64,000 nucleotides of DNA from Bdellovibrionales bacterium (GTDB taxonomy: Bacteria > Bdellovibrionota > Bdellovibrionia > Bdellovibrionales > JAMPXM01): positions 523,635 through 587,634 of the forward strand of contig JADJOF010000004.1 in NCBI GenBank assembly GCA_016713885.1. Direction: 5' to 3'. The notes under the pieces were generated by a model. The model saw only the letters and a program-made list of their open reading frames with translations. It made no database searches and was not told the origin of the DNA. The translations under genes were made by a program, and so were the position numbers. Of the stretch, positions 43,091 through 52,201 are shown in pieces (positions within the stretch are counted from its first letter, which is position 1; each line of letters opens with the position of its first letter).

Positions 43091-43315
43091 CTACTTCTCT
43101 GTAACGAATCCTTCGCGCCAAGTATTATGGAGGTCATCAAGCGTAGCTGACCAGATGCCAATCAATTGCTTCTGGTCATTCGGTTCAAGCAGACTTTGAC
43201 CAAACTCTCTCTCTGCAAGCTCTTTGGTTTCAAAGACTCCCAATACTCGATGGATTTGCTGAAGAGGCAGTGACTCTGAGACAATCCATAGTTCTTTTTG
43301 CTTCTCTTCAGTCAT
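43091..43315 (-). CDS. Candidate immunity protein for Rhs tip 3
   Basis: A 74-residue acidic protein starting MTEEKQKELWIVSESLPL at an ATG that overlaps the Rhs-tip 3 stop by 8 bases and has GGGGGTG as RBS. It ends LHNTWREGFVTEK, similar in layout to the DUF7336-type protein downstream (an h-x-h-V start, E/GF-x end). The tight overlap with the tip is the usual toxin-immunity arrangement. The name of the family is uncertain. Confidence 0.55.
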   Translation of the reverse strand: MTEEKQKELWIVSESLPLQQIHRVLGVFETKELAEREFGQSLLEPNDQKQLIGIWSATLDDLHNTWREGFVTEK

Positions 43316-44118
43316 CGTCACCCCCAGATGGACAGACATTACGAGTTCGTTCAAAACGCTTCTTCAGCTTGTTGTGATCGCTCCCGGGCCCTGTTTTTAT
43401 TGGACCCTGAATGTTGTCAATTTGTCGAATAATTCTCTCCGCAGCTTGATTTGGAGTTTCTCCGGCCTGCGGCTTTTGCCCCTGGAAGCGAGTTGGGATA
43501 TCACTGGCCGATTCTTTCCCAGACTTCTTGGAGTTAATCAAAATGTCAGCTCCAACACCAAACGGCACGCCTGGCCGCGCAGTAGACGAGCCAGAGCCAG
43601 TTGTTAGTTCGGTAATCGCACTCGATCGCAGCCCGTCAGGATCGATCCAATTGATAGGATCATTCAGCACGTACCCATACAAATTCGCGTCTCCGCCTGC
43701 GAACAGGATTGGGTCCTTGCTCACCCAGCGGCCGACCTCGGCGTCGTATGAACGCGCTCCGAATAACGTGAGTTTTGTATCGGTATCGTACAAACCGCCG
43801 GCAAAGCCGAAGGGCTGAAAGCCCGGGCTTGTGTCGGTAAGCACGCGGCCGAACTCGTCATACTCAAGGCGCTGCGCAACCGCACCGCTGGATGAATTTA
43901 CAACCGCGACGACACTGCCAAGATGATCCGTCATCACTTTGTACTTCGTTGAGCCCTTGATGATGTAGTCAGGCGTGTTGCCCTTTAGGCCGTAGATGAA
44001 CTGCGAGACGATCGCGCCACTTGAATTGAGCTCTGAGCCAAGGCGGGTCGAATCAAACCACACGAATTGCTTTTGCAAAACGCCGCCAACGCTCCGACCA
44101 ACGCGGCGGGATTGACCA
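43308..44118 (-). CDS. Displaced Rhs C-terminal tip 3 with partial core
   Basis: About 165 residues of Rhs core, nearly identical to the main protein (from DGQSRRVGRSVGG through GNTPDYIIKGSTKYKV, EYDEFGRVL, LFGARSYDAEVGRWVSKDP to NDPINWIDPDG), then a tip of about 105 residues. The tip contains GETPNQAAERIIRQI and KTGPGSDHNKLKKRFER, like a recurrent Rhs tip with the pattern GPGSE-x-NK-I/L-K-K. It has no RBS-supported start and would need recombination with the main gene for expression, unless low-level internal starts exist. Confidence 0.75.
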
Positions 44119-44141
44119 TCACAAGACACTTATGCCCGGAT

Positions 44142-45116
44142 TCATCTTACATATTTAAGATTGAGCGACCGAATTTCGGCCCTAATGCTGGGATGCAGAT
44201 CGTCCTTTGTGTCGTTCAGCAAAAATCCCATGCCGCTATACACTCCGCTCTTCGCGTAACGGGCTAAATAGCTTCCATCACGAAGTTCACGTTCCATTGC
44301 AGACATCGTCCAACTCAACGGAACAAGCAAGTCCCCATATGCCCAGGTAACATAGATCCAGTTACAAAATAGCTCGGGATTATTTTTTGCCATAGCGACA
44401 TAGGTTTGCATTTGAATATCAAATGCTCTTGCTTCATCAACAAACTGGGCCGACATTTTCGTCTTTTCATCAGTGATTTTAATTCGATCTTTCAATGTCC
44501 AAACATGTTGAAACTCATGTACGATGAGAGGTATGAGAAATGGCAGCGGCTCACTATCGTTGTTCGAAAAGACAACCTCAATCGAAAATTGGCCCATTGA
44601 CACAGGTCGTGTTCGCACCTGTGCTCCGTACATACTGAGGCTTTCCTCATGGCTGACTGGACGTATCGCAGTGGACTTAACCCATGGCTGTTTCAGACTT
44701 TGAAACCAGCGGACGCGGTTTAAGCCCTTTGGAACCAATTGATCAATTAGCTCTAAAACAGTAAGGCGATATCCAGATGGATCTGATTCCTTCTGTCGTC
44801 GCGTTGAGTATTTTTGAAAGACTGTTTTTAGCTTAGATGCTGGAACAAAGCGTTGATTTCCATTGAGCGCAGCCTCGACTAGAGCGGCTTCTATATTTCT
44901 GGACTTTTTGTTCTGGGCCTTAACAAATTCTATAAGCTTTCCTGCTGGAGCCGATGTTCCCACAATCCTGTCGTAGTTTTGATCTCCGCTGCGATACTTC
45001 AAATCCAGAACGTCGACGCCAGTGGCCTCGCATATCGCCCTCACGTCCTCATCCGCAAGGACTGGTTCGATAGCCAAGACGATACCGATCAAAATACTTA
45101 TCCGAAAAAGAGTCAT
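44142..45116 (-). CDS. Exported protein with HExxH zinc-protease motif
   Basis: About 324 residues from the ATG at 45116; the frame extends to 45155. A signal peptide is plain (MTLFRISILIGIVLAIEPVLA). PLIVHEFQHVWTLKD contains HEFQH, an HExxH zinc-binding pair, with downstream acidic residues (VDEARAFDIQ) that can provide the third ligand, as in many metallopeptidases. The rest matches no family I know. It occupies the slot after Rhs tip 2 where an immunity protein is expected, so it may be cargo, a processing protease or an effector. Confidence 0.6.
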   Translation of the reverse strand: MTLFRISILIGIVLAIEPVLADEDVRAICEATGVDVLDLKYRSGDQNYDRIVGTSAPAGKLIEFVKAQNKKSRNIEAALVEAALNGNQRFVPASKLKTVFQKYSTRRQKESDPSGYRLTVLELIDQLVPKGLNRVRWFQSLKQPWVKSTAIRPVSHEESLSMYGAQVRTRPVSMGQFSIEVVFSNNDSEPLPFLIPLIVHEFQHVWTLKDRIKITDEKTKMSAQFVDEARAFDIQMQTYVAMAKNNPELFCNWIYVTWAYGDLLVPLSWTMSAMERELRDGSYLARYAKSGVYSGMGFLLNDTKDDLHPSIRAEIRSLNLKYVR

Positions 45117-45186
45117 CACCGCCAAATTATCCTTGAAGTACCGCATATATGTCAAAACTAGTGTTACCAGCCCAAAAACGGATCAC

Positions 45187-46227
45187 TTAACCCGTCGTGG
45201 ACGCGCTATCACAACTTCCTCGCGTACCACTCGGATCATTCCAACTTGGTGGCTTTGTTTTAAAGCTCGGCGGAATGAGAGAAGGAGTCACTCGTCGTGG
45301 ACGAAGTTCGCCTCGCAATAGCTTTAAGTATACATATCTATTTCTGTCAGGACCTTGCTGGCCTGGTCGAGTTGTTCCAGAGCAGAACCCACCGAGACAA
45401 CCCGAATTGCTTTTCCTTAGAAGTCCATCCGGATCAATGTAATTAACATGATCATTCAGCACGTACCCATACAAATTCGTATCGCCACCTGCGAACAAGA
45501 TTGGGTCCTTGCTCACCCAGCGGCCGACTTCGGCGTCGTAAGAGCGCGCTCCGAATAGCGTGAGCTTTGTATCGGTATCGTACAAACCGCCGGCGAAACC
45601 GAATGGCTGAAAGCCAGGACTTGTATCAACCAGCACGCGGCCGAACTCGTCATACTCAAGGCGCTGCGCAACCGCACCGCTGGATGAATTTACAACCGCA
45701 ACCACTGAGCCAAGATGATCCGTGATCACTTTGTATTTCGTTGAGCCCTTGATGATGTAGTCAGGCGTGTTGCCCTTTAGGCCGTAGATGAACTGCGAAA
45801 CGATCGCGCCACTTGAATTGAGCTCAGCGCCTAGGCGGGTCGAATCAAACCACACGAATTGCTTTTGCAAAACGCCGCCTACGCTGCGAGCAACGCGACG
45901 AGATTGACCATCAAGCAGGTACGTCACCTGAAGGCCGCTTGGCAAAGTCGCAGATTTCATATTGCCAAAAACATCGTAGGTGTACGTCGTGACGGCGGCT
46001 GGTGAAGCGGAGGAGTCGCTGACTCCGGTGAGCTCGCCTGCGTCGTTATAGGAGTAGGTCTTCGTGCCCCAGGTGCGAAGGCGGTCTTGCTCATCATAGG
46101 TCGCGGTTTTTGTTACACCGCTGATCGTTTGCGATGTGCGGTTTGAGTTTGAATCGTAGGTGTAACTTGAAAGCGCAGAACCGTTTTTGGTGACCGTCGT
46201 GACACGGCCCGCGGAATCGAAGGTGCG
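45187..46227 (-). CDS. Displaced Rhs C-terminal tip 2 with partial core
   Basis: The longest displaced fragment. About 270 residues of Rhs core run in frame from near 46227, where identity with the main gene (from about 47915) breaks off, through DEQDRLRTWGTKTYSYNDAGEL, GNMKSATLPSGLQV, GNTPDYIIKGSTKYKV and GRWVSKDPILFAGGDTNLYGY to NYIDPDGL. A basic tip of about 75 residues follows, with three Cys residues and RNRYVYLKLLRGELRPRRV. An internal ATG at 45960 could start a shorter product. Tip activity unknown. Confidence 0.75.
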   Translation of the reverse strand, partial: RTFDSAGRVTTVTKNGSALSSYTYDSNSNRTSQTISGVTKTATYDEQDRLRTWGTKTYSYNDAGELTGVSDSSASPAAVTTYTYDVFGNMKSATLPSGLQVTYLLDGQSRRVARSVGGVLQKQFVWFDSTRLGAELNSSGAIVSQFIYGLKGNTPDYIIKGSTKYKVITDHLGSVVAVVNSSSGAVAQRLEYDEFGRVLVDTSPGFQPFGFAGGLYDTDTKLTLFGARSYDAEVGRWVSKDPILFAGGDTNLYGYVLNDHVNYIDPDGLLRKSNSGCLGGFCSGTTRPGQQGPDRNRYVYLKLLRGELRPRRVTPSLIPPSFKTKPPSWNDPSGTRGSCDSASTTG

Positions 46228-46336
46228 TTAATCGATTGTGCCACTTCGACTCTGCGAGTTTTGCTCAGGCGCCTGCGCAGTCAGCACGACATGTTCGATC
46301 TCAAACGTGATATACAGGCCTACCGATAGACCACCT

Positions 46337-46834
46337 TCACGCGTCAGGGCGGGCCAATTTTTCGGAAAACATGCGCCTTAGGGGATTGCTTTCCGGTGCA
46401 TTTTCGAGAACATCTTTAACAAACGATTCCACTCCTAAAAAATAGAGTGGCACGCCCCAAGTTCTCATCATAGCTGGCCAAACTCTACCATTTAGCTTCA
46501 GCTTTAGATATGGAAGACCTGAGTGCTCGAACAATTCAGCGCTTTCGATCCTTTCCCATCGCAAGCGATTGAGCCAGAATATGCGGATTCCCCAAGGCTT
46601 CGCGGTAGGCCAATAGGCGCGACCCATCATTCGAGTCACTTGCTTGGAAACTCTTTGGCGAACAGTTGTTGGTTTAAGAAAGTCAACCATTGCAGCTCCT
46701 ATCAGTCTTGGTTCGGCTTTTACTGGTCGCTTAACTTCAATTATCTCCTGTCTCTCAATGAATTGGTATAAAGGCGTCTCAAATTGAGACACCTCATCCA
46801 CCAAAAATGGCTTATGGGCATTTGGAACTCGCAT
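46337..46834 (-). CDS. Candidate immunity protein for the main Rhs tip
   Basis: About 165 residues from an ATG at 46834 that overlaps the Rhs stop (46812) by 23 bases. The product is soluble and basic, with alternating strands (IRIFWLNRLRWERIESAEL, LPYLKLKLNGRVW) that suggest a PH-like or small beta fold, and ends in a helix. No family recognised. The overlap with the full-length Rhs gene makes it the natural cognate immunity candidate. The next 100 bases, to the start of displaced tip 2, hold no gene. Confidence 0.5.
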   Translation of the reverse strand: MRVPNAHKPFLVDEVSQFETPLYQFIERQEIIEVKRPVKAEPRLIGAAMVDFLKPTTVRQRVSKQVTRMMGRAYWPTAKPWGIRIFWLNRLRWERIESAELFEHSGLPYLKLKLNGRVWPAMMRTWGVPLYFLGVESFVKDVLENAPESNPLRRMFSEKLARPDA

Positions 46835-49800
46835 TTTGAGTTGTACTCGTATGCGTAGACGAGAAGCTGAAGTCGCTATCGCCCTGATTCCTGAATTCGT
46901 TGTAAGCATCAACAAAACGATCTAGAGCCCTATAAGCAAAATATCCGCCGGCCGCTCCAGAAACGGCAATAGCGGTTCTAAATCCTGCGACGCTACCCTC
47001 AGCGAGAAAACCTTCAGCAACAACCGCCCCGACCGCAACAGTACCGGTCAGCAGCGCTATATGCCCAAGTCCCTGAACTGTTCTCCAGACTCCAGTGGAG
47101 AACTTCAATCCCTCCGGGTCTACCCAATTCACTGGATCATTCAGCACGTACCCATACAAATTCGCGTCTCCGCCTGCGAACAGGATTGGGTCCTTGCTCA
47201 CCCAGCGGCCGACCTCGGCGTCGTATGAACGTGCTCCGAAGAGCGTGAGTTTTGTATCCGTGTCGTAGAGTCCTCCTGCAAAACCAAACGGCTGAAAGCC
47301 CGGTGAAGTATCAACCAAGACGCGGCCGAACTCGTCATACTCAAGGCGCTGCGCAACCACACCGTTGGAAGAGTTCACAACCGCAACCACTGAGCCAAGA
47401 TGATCCGTGATCACTTTGTACTTGGTTGAGCCTTTGATGATGTAATCGGGTGTGTTGCCCTTTAGGCCGTAGATGAATTGCGAAACGATCGCGCCACTTG
47501 AATTGAGCTCGGCGCCAAGACGAGTTGAATCAAACCACACGAATTGCTTTTGCAAAACGCCGCCAACGCTGCGAGCAACTCGGCGAGATTGACCATCAAG
47601 CAGGTACGCCACCTGAAGGCCGCTTGGTAAAGTTGCAGACTTCATGTTGCCAAAAACATCGTAGGTGTAGCTCGTTACGGCTGCAGGTGAAATCGAGGAG
47701 TCGCTGACGCCGGTGAGCTCGCCTGCGTCGTTATAGGAGTAGGTCTTTGTGCCCCAGGTGCGAAGACGGTCTTGCTCGTCATAGGTCGCAGTTTTCGTCA
47801 CACCGCTGATTGTTTGCGATATCCGGTTTGAGTTTGAATCGTATGTGTAACTTGAAAGTGCAGAACCGTTTTTGGTGACGGTCGTAAGGCGCCCCGCGGG
47901 ATCAAACGTGTACACATAGGTGTTTGCCGGAGTCGCCGCAATCGTTTCAACTTTTTGCGATACTCGTCCTAGATTGTCGCGTGTGATCGACTCAAGGTAA
48001 ATGTTCGTAGAGGTTGAGTACTTGCCTTGAATTGTTGAAAGCTCCCCAAACGCTGTTGAATAGGTGTAGTTCTCTGACACGTTTGAAAGCGTCGCTTTCG
48101 TCGCAAAGCCCGTCGTCGCGTTTCGCGTGATCGTTTGATTGCCAACAGAGGTGATAAGCCCGTCGTTATCATAGGTGTAACTCACAGCTGCAGCGGTGCC
48201 GACTTTTGTCGACGCGAGAAGCATCTCGTTATTGTAGGTGAAGTACGTCGAGCCCTGAGCTGCACCCGAAGTTGTCGCACTTGTCACGAATGGACCGTCG
48301 TAGGTGTAGTCTTGCGTCACACCATCGGGAGAAACGATTTGATCGATGCGATCGTAGCTTGGATTTTGCGAGACCGTGAAGGCGCCGGATGGAACGGTGA
48401 TTCCCGAAAGTCGACCGGTCGTTCCACTATAGGTGAACTCGGCCACTTGACCGTCGGGCCTTGTGATCGACGTCAACTGACGGTCGTTGTTGTACGCGTA
48501 ATCCGTGTCGCGGTTGACGACAAAGGTTTGAAGCTTCGCTGCTGCCTGCGGCAAGAAGCTTGAGATCCAAGCCGCAAGCTTTCTGATCGACTGCCGGATA
48601 AAGCCCTCGGTCTTTTTCAAAACCTTCTCTGCTGTGGCACTCGCTTCAAAAAAGCTTGTCGCTGGAGCCGTGTACTTTGCGATCAAGTCAAAGCCGTTTG
48701 AGAGAAAGCTATGAGCGGCTCCGCCTGGAGGTGTTAAGCTTGCGAGGTTTCCTCCTGCATCGTATGTGAAAGTCACAACCCGAGAATCGGGCAGAGTTTG
48801 CGTGAGCACGCGGCCCACGGCATCGTAGGTAAACGATGTCGCCTGGCTTAAAGCGTTTGTCACCGAGCTTAAAAAGCCAGCGGTGTTATACGCGAGTGTT
48901 GTCGTTCGCGGTGCACTTTGGCTGATGGTCGAAAGACGCCCGCGAGTATCGTAGGTGTAGCTGACAGGTGTGTAAGTCGCATACTGCTCAGCCGACACAC
49001 GTTCGTTTGCATCGATGGTGACGTAGGTCTTTCGCCCCACTGGAGACGTCACGGTGTACTTTGAGTTCGATGCGAGGTATCCGACCGTTGTCGTTTTTGT
49101 CGAATTCAAAACAGATGTTTCGGTTAGATTGACGACGCTGAATGGATTGTTTGGGTCGCTCAGTGTCGCGGCTCGCGTGGTTTGCAGGCTGGTGTTGAAG
49201 CTCGGAGTCCACCACGACTGGCTGTTTGGAAAGTATCCGGTTTGTGAAAAGCGCGGATCACTGGTGTAGCTTCGAGTCCAAACGACTCCCGTTGAATCCG
49301 TGCCGTGTTCATAGGAAACACCGAAGATTCCCTGAAGGACTGTATAGCTTGATGTGTAGGGGCCGCTTTCGTTTCGAGTATACGATCCGGAGGGGTCGTA
49401 GATCACGAGGTCCAGAGCCCGCGTCACACCTTCAGCTGTCGTTGCTTCGACATTCCAGCCATTTGAGTCTGGGACCGACGAGATTGAAAATCCACTTCCG
49501 GCCGAACTTGAGTCGGACGTCAGATGTCCAACATTGTCATACGTCATCGTGCTCGTCACACCGCCTGGCTTTTTGGAACGTGTGAAGCAAGCCACCGGAG
49601 TAATAGGTGATGTTATGAGTTTGGCTGGCTGGATTTGTGATTGATGCAATATAACCATTTGCATCGACACCAATCGCCGTAACCTGCCCATAGGGGCTTG
49701 TGATCGAAGACAGATTGTTTCCGGTATACGTTAGCGTCGTCGTGTTTGAGTACTGATCGACAATTGTGGTGAGGCGCCCCGATCCATCATAGGAGAATGT

Positions 49801-50724
49801 GTACTTTACGGTTCCTTTGACGCCCGTTTTTGTCGAAAGATGACGGCCTGTTGAATCAAAGACATAGACTTCAGTTCCATCAGATGAAGGGACAAGATGT
49901 GTCCCGCCAGCCCCGGCAACGGCGATCACGGAAACTTCAGCTCCATCTCCTCGATAGAGCTTCTTTGCACCGACGTCGTAAAAGTGATTGGGCGTGATTG
50001 TCCATCCACCCATGCCAGCCGTGACCGCGTAGAAGGTACCGATTCGCTCGACATGGACAGTCTCAAGCTCGTTGGATCTGGATGGAAAACTGACTTCGCT
50101 GAACTTCGATACAAGTTCTGCCGATCCCTTAACCCTCTGGCCGTTGGCATCTAGGCCATCCCATATGAAGTCAAAGCCTAGATAGGCTATTGGTTGATAT
50201 TGATGATGAAAGGTCCTTCCTGCGATTTCAAAATCCGAGAGCACTAGCGTCAGGCTGGAATCAAACGTGTTGTCGATCAGCGAAACCCGTTTTCTTAGCG
50301 GTGTCGTTCGTCCCAGTGCTCTTGCGCTTGAATAGTGAAGCGCAAACGGTGTTCCAATAAGATCGACAGACTCTTCAAGAACCTGTGAATCAACTCGAGC
50401 AACCGAGCCGCACATGTTGGTGGTCGAAACATTGGTTGGAGAAGATACATTAGCAGGAGGCGGTGGTGGAGTAGTGGGGCATGTCGCCTGCAGCCAGCTC
50501 ATCATAACCAGCTGATCGACCTCGTCGAAGCACTGAAAGTATCCCGAGGCCGTTCCGGGATAGGGTTCGATTTGCCAAGTGCTCGAAGCATAGTTCGTCG
50601 CGCAAGTTTGCTTCAGATTTTCAAAAATTTGAACGGTGTCAGAGTCAAAATAACAAGCCTCTGCTGCCGGCAGGCCGCTCACCATCAAAATCAGAACCAT
50701 CAAAAATGAACGAACTCGCACCAC
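46812..50724 (-). CDS. Full-length Rhs/YD-repeat protein with Sec signal peptide (frameshifted)
   Basis: About 1,300 residues if read through. Order: signal peptide (cleavage near AAEACYF); a Pro-linker; the start of the Rhs shell (SVARVDSQVLEESVDLIGTPF); many YD repeats such as YTFSYDGSGRLTTI and YTYDSNSNRIS; the conserved core-end GRWVSKDPILFAGGDANLYGYV; the autoproteolysis-like boundary NDPVNWVDPEGL; and a tip of about 95 residues that is Gly/Ala-rich and hydrophobic (LLTGTVAVGAVVAEGFLAEG). One extra base in the T5 run at 49570-49574 splits it into frames 49537-50724 and 46812-49691. There is no PAAR or VgrG domain, so export is by Sec, not T6SS. Confidence 0.85.
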
Positions 50725-50960
50725 GCGCGCCTCCTTGAATCAAGTCATCGACTCAAAAAGGATTCGCGATCGTCCACTGAAACAGAATACAAGATTTCTT
50801 AACCGACGAAGTCTTGCGCAGTGTTCAATGTTAAAAACCTGTTGGGCCGCGCTTCGATATCACAAAGGCTTGCCAGCTCCGCGAGATCGATCCGTGGCTC
50901 CTCGCCACTCAATAGGCACATCAAGTGCCCAGGTGAGTGGTTCTTCGACTATCGCGCGGT

Positions 50961-51010
50961 GGGCACCAATCTAAAAAAAGCGACCACATACGGTCGCTTT
51001 TTTTGTATCG
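50961..51010. repeat. Right copy of the 50-bp direct repeat
   Basis: 48 of 50 bases match 37108-37157: GGGCACCAATCTA, then the A7/T7 hairpin with one changed loop base, then TTTGTATCG in place of TTTGTTTCG. Upstream of GGGCACCA the sequence no longer matches tRNA-Leu, so no functional tRNA is formed. Confidence 0.75.
50973..51004. terminator. Second copy of the tRNA-Leu-type terminator
   Basis: A7-GCGACC, loop ACATAC, GGTCGC-T7. Same stem as 37120-37151. It may stop transcripts entering from either side of the island. Confidence 0.75.
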
Positions 51011-51140
51011 AGACTCCGACCTCACTCTGCTCCTGCCTCGTAAAGTATCATCACTTGAAAGACGAACTGACGCGTCTCAGCTTCCGCCGCCGGAAGCTGT
51101 AGAGTGTCGAGAACTTCATCTCGACCTCGCGAATGAGCAG

Positions 51141-51914
51141 TTAGTTTTCAGGACGCTGGTCAACTTGCTTCACTGGGAGCGAGGTCAGGAAACTTAAAGT
51201 CTCTGCAACTTTGTTTTGTAGCGGATCGCCTCTTAGCAAAAATGGGGACCAAAACGATCCATCTTTAAAGCGGATATAGAGATCGCGACTTGCAACCCGC
51301 TTTCCATTCGGTGCAATCGCGTGATGTGACTGGCCGATCTCGATGATCTCGGACACCAGATATGTTTTGCAGCTTATTGGTCCGCATGACTCGATCCGAT
51401 CTTTAAAGACCAAAATTTCCGTACGTATAAGTATCACACTCCCGCCGACAACGATGAGTAAGAAAACGAACAGAAATGGTTTCATAATTTTCTTTGAATC
51501 CATCCCGCCAAACTGTCTACTCGAGGCGAGCTCATACAGCTCATAGCGATCTTTCAAAAGCATTCTTCCAAGAGCTCCAATCAACACTGCACCGATCGCC
51601 AAGCCGCCAGTCATCGCCGGCAAAGCAAGTGTGACCGATGGAACTCCAACCTGAATCAAGACGTGCTCATCGACGCTTCGAAAAAAATCATTGATGCGCT
51701 TGAGAAAAAACCAGACAACCCATCCGCAAAATCCCGACAAAATAATGTAAATTGGAATAGCGATCAAATTCCATCTGTTGACCTCCGCGGTTGAGAACTG
51801 CTCCTCGGAAGGCATCCATCCTTCCTTTGGAGGATAGCGCTTTCCCAGATATCTGAGGATCAGCGGAAGAGTCACGCTAACAGCGACAATAGAAGCGATC
51901 TGCGGCCAAATCAT
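51141..51914 (-). CDS. Membrane protein of unknown function, 257 aa
   Basis: Four hydrophobic helices (about residues 3-22, 48-70, 95-120 and 147-168) are followed by a soluble C-terminal domain of about 85 residues with a strand-rich pattern (GKRVASRDLYIRFKDGSFWSPF). No family recognised. It lies just outside the island's right repeat. A start ATG at 51914 is reasonable; no strong RBS is seen. Confidence 0.6.
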   Translation of the reverse strand: MIWPQIASIVAVSVTLPLILRYLGKRYPPKEGWMPSEEQFSTAEVNRWNLIAIPIYIILSGFCGWVVWFFLKRINDFFRSVDEHVLIQVGVPSVTLALPAMTGGLAIGAVLIGALGRMLLKDRYELYELASSRQFGGMDSKKIMKPFLFVFLLIVVGGSVILIRTEILVFKDRIESCGPISCKTYLVSEIIEIGQSHHAIAPNGKRVASRDLYIRFKDGSFWSPFLLRGDPLQNKVAETLSFLTSLPVKQVDQRPEN

Positions 51915-52201
51915 GTCGAGCCCCCATTTGGCATCGTCTGTGTCAAAACTCTCGTTTATGAACGGACCCCAACTTCAGCACAGCACGGCAAAAATGGTAT
52001 GCGAAATACCCGCTGCTGAGAACTTCTCAATGCCTTTTGATGCATCCAAAATGATTTACGGTGGTTTCAAAACGATCATCCACGGCTAACTGACCAAAGT
52101 CGAGTCTCGAGCATCGTGAGCACGAGCTCCGTATTTTGAAAACGACAAGTGACCTGTTAGCCTAATGGAGAACAAGGGGTGTCTCGCAAATTGGGGATGT
52201 G
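51915..52201. other. Divergent intergenic region
   Basis: The 287 bases between the divergent genes at 51914 and 52202. They should contain both promoters; I see no distinctive site. Confidence 0.5.

Larger units (their letters stand above)
37108..51010. other. Rhs polymorphic-toxin island at tRNA-Leu
   Basis: A 13.9-kb region bounded by the 50-bp direct repeat. All of its genes are on the minus strand: one complete Rhs protein with signal peptide (46812-50724), four displaced Rhs tips (from about 46227, 44118, 42873 and 40491 downward), candidate immunity genes after each tip, and a broken IS1182-like element. Several genes lack recognised relatives, and the non-Rhs genes look more AT-rich than the flanks. 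I see no integrase in it. Confidence 0.7.
50725..51140. other. Intergenic region at the right edge of the island
   Basis: A 416-base stretch without a supported gene. It should contain the Rhs promoter next to 50724 and holds the right copy of the tRNA-end/terminator repeat. I found no complete second tRNA here. Confidence 0.6.

Noticed and set aside
42412..47915. Rhs core repeats as a CRISPR or simple tandem repeat array
   Set aside because: The repeated units are long coding segments of unequal length with different downstream sequence; no short regular repeat-spacer pattern exists anywhere in the window.
50920..50975. Second tRNA gene at the right end of the island
   Set aside because: GGGCACCA is preceded by GCCCAGGTG only about 30 bases away and no D arm, anticodon arm or variable arm can be drawn. 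It is only a repeat of the tRNA end.
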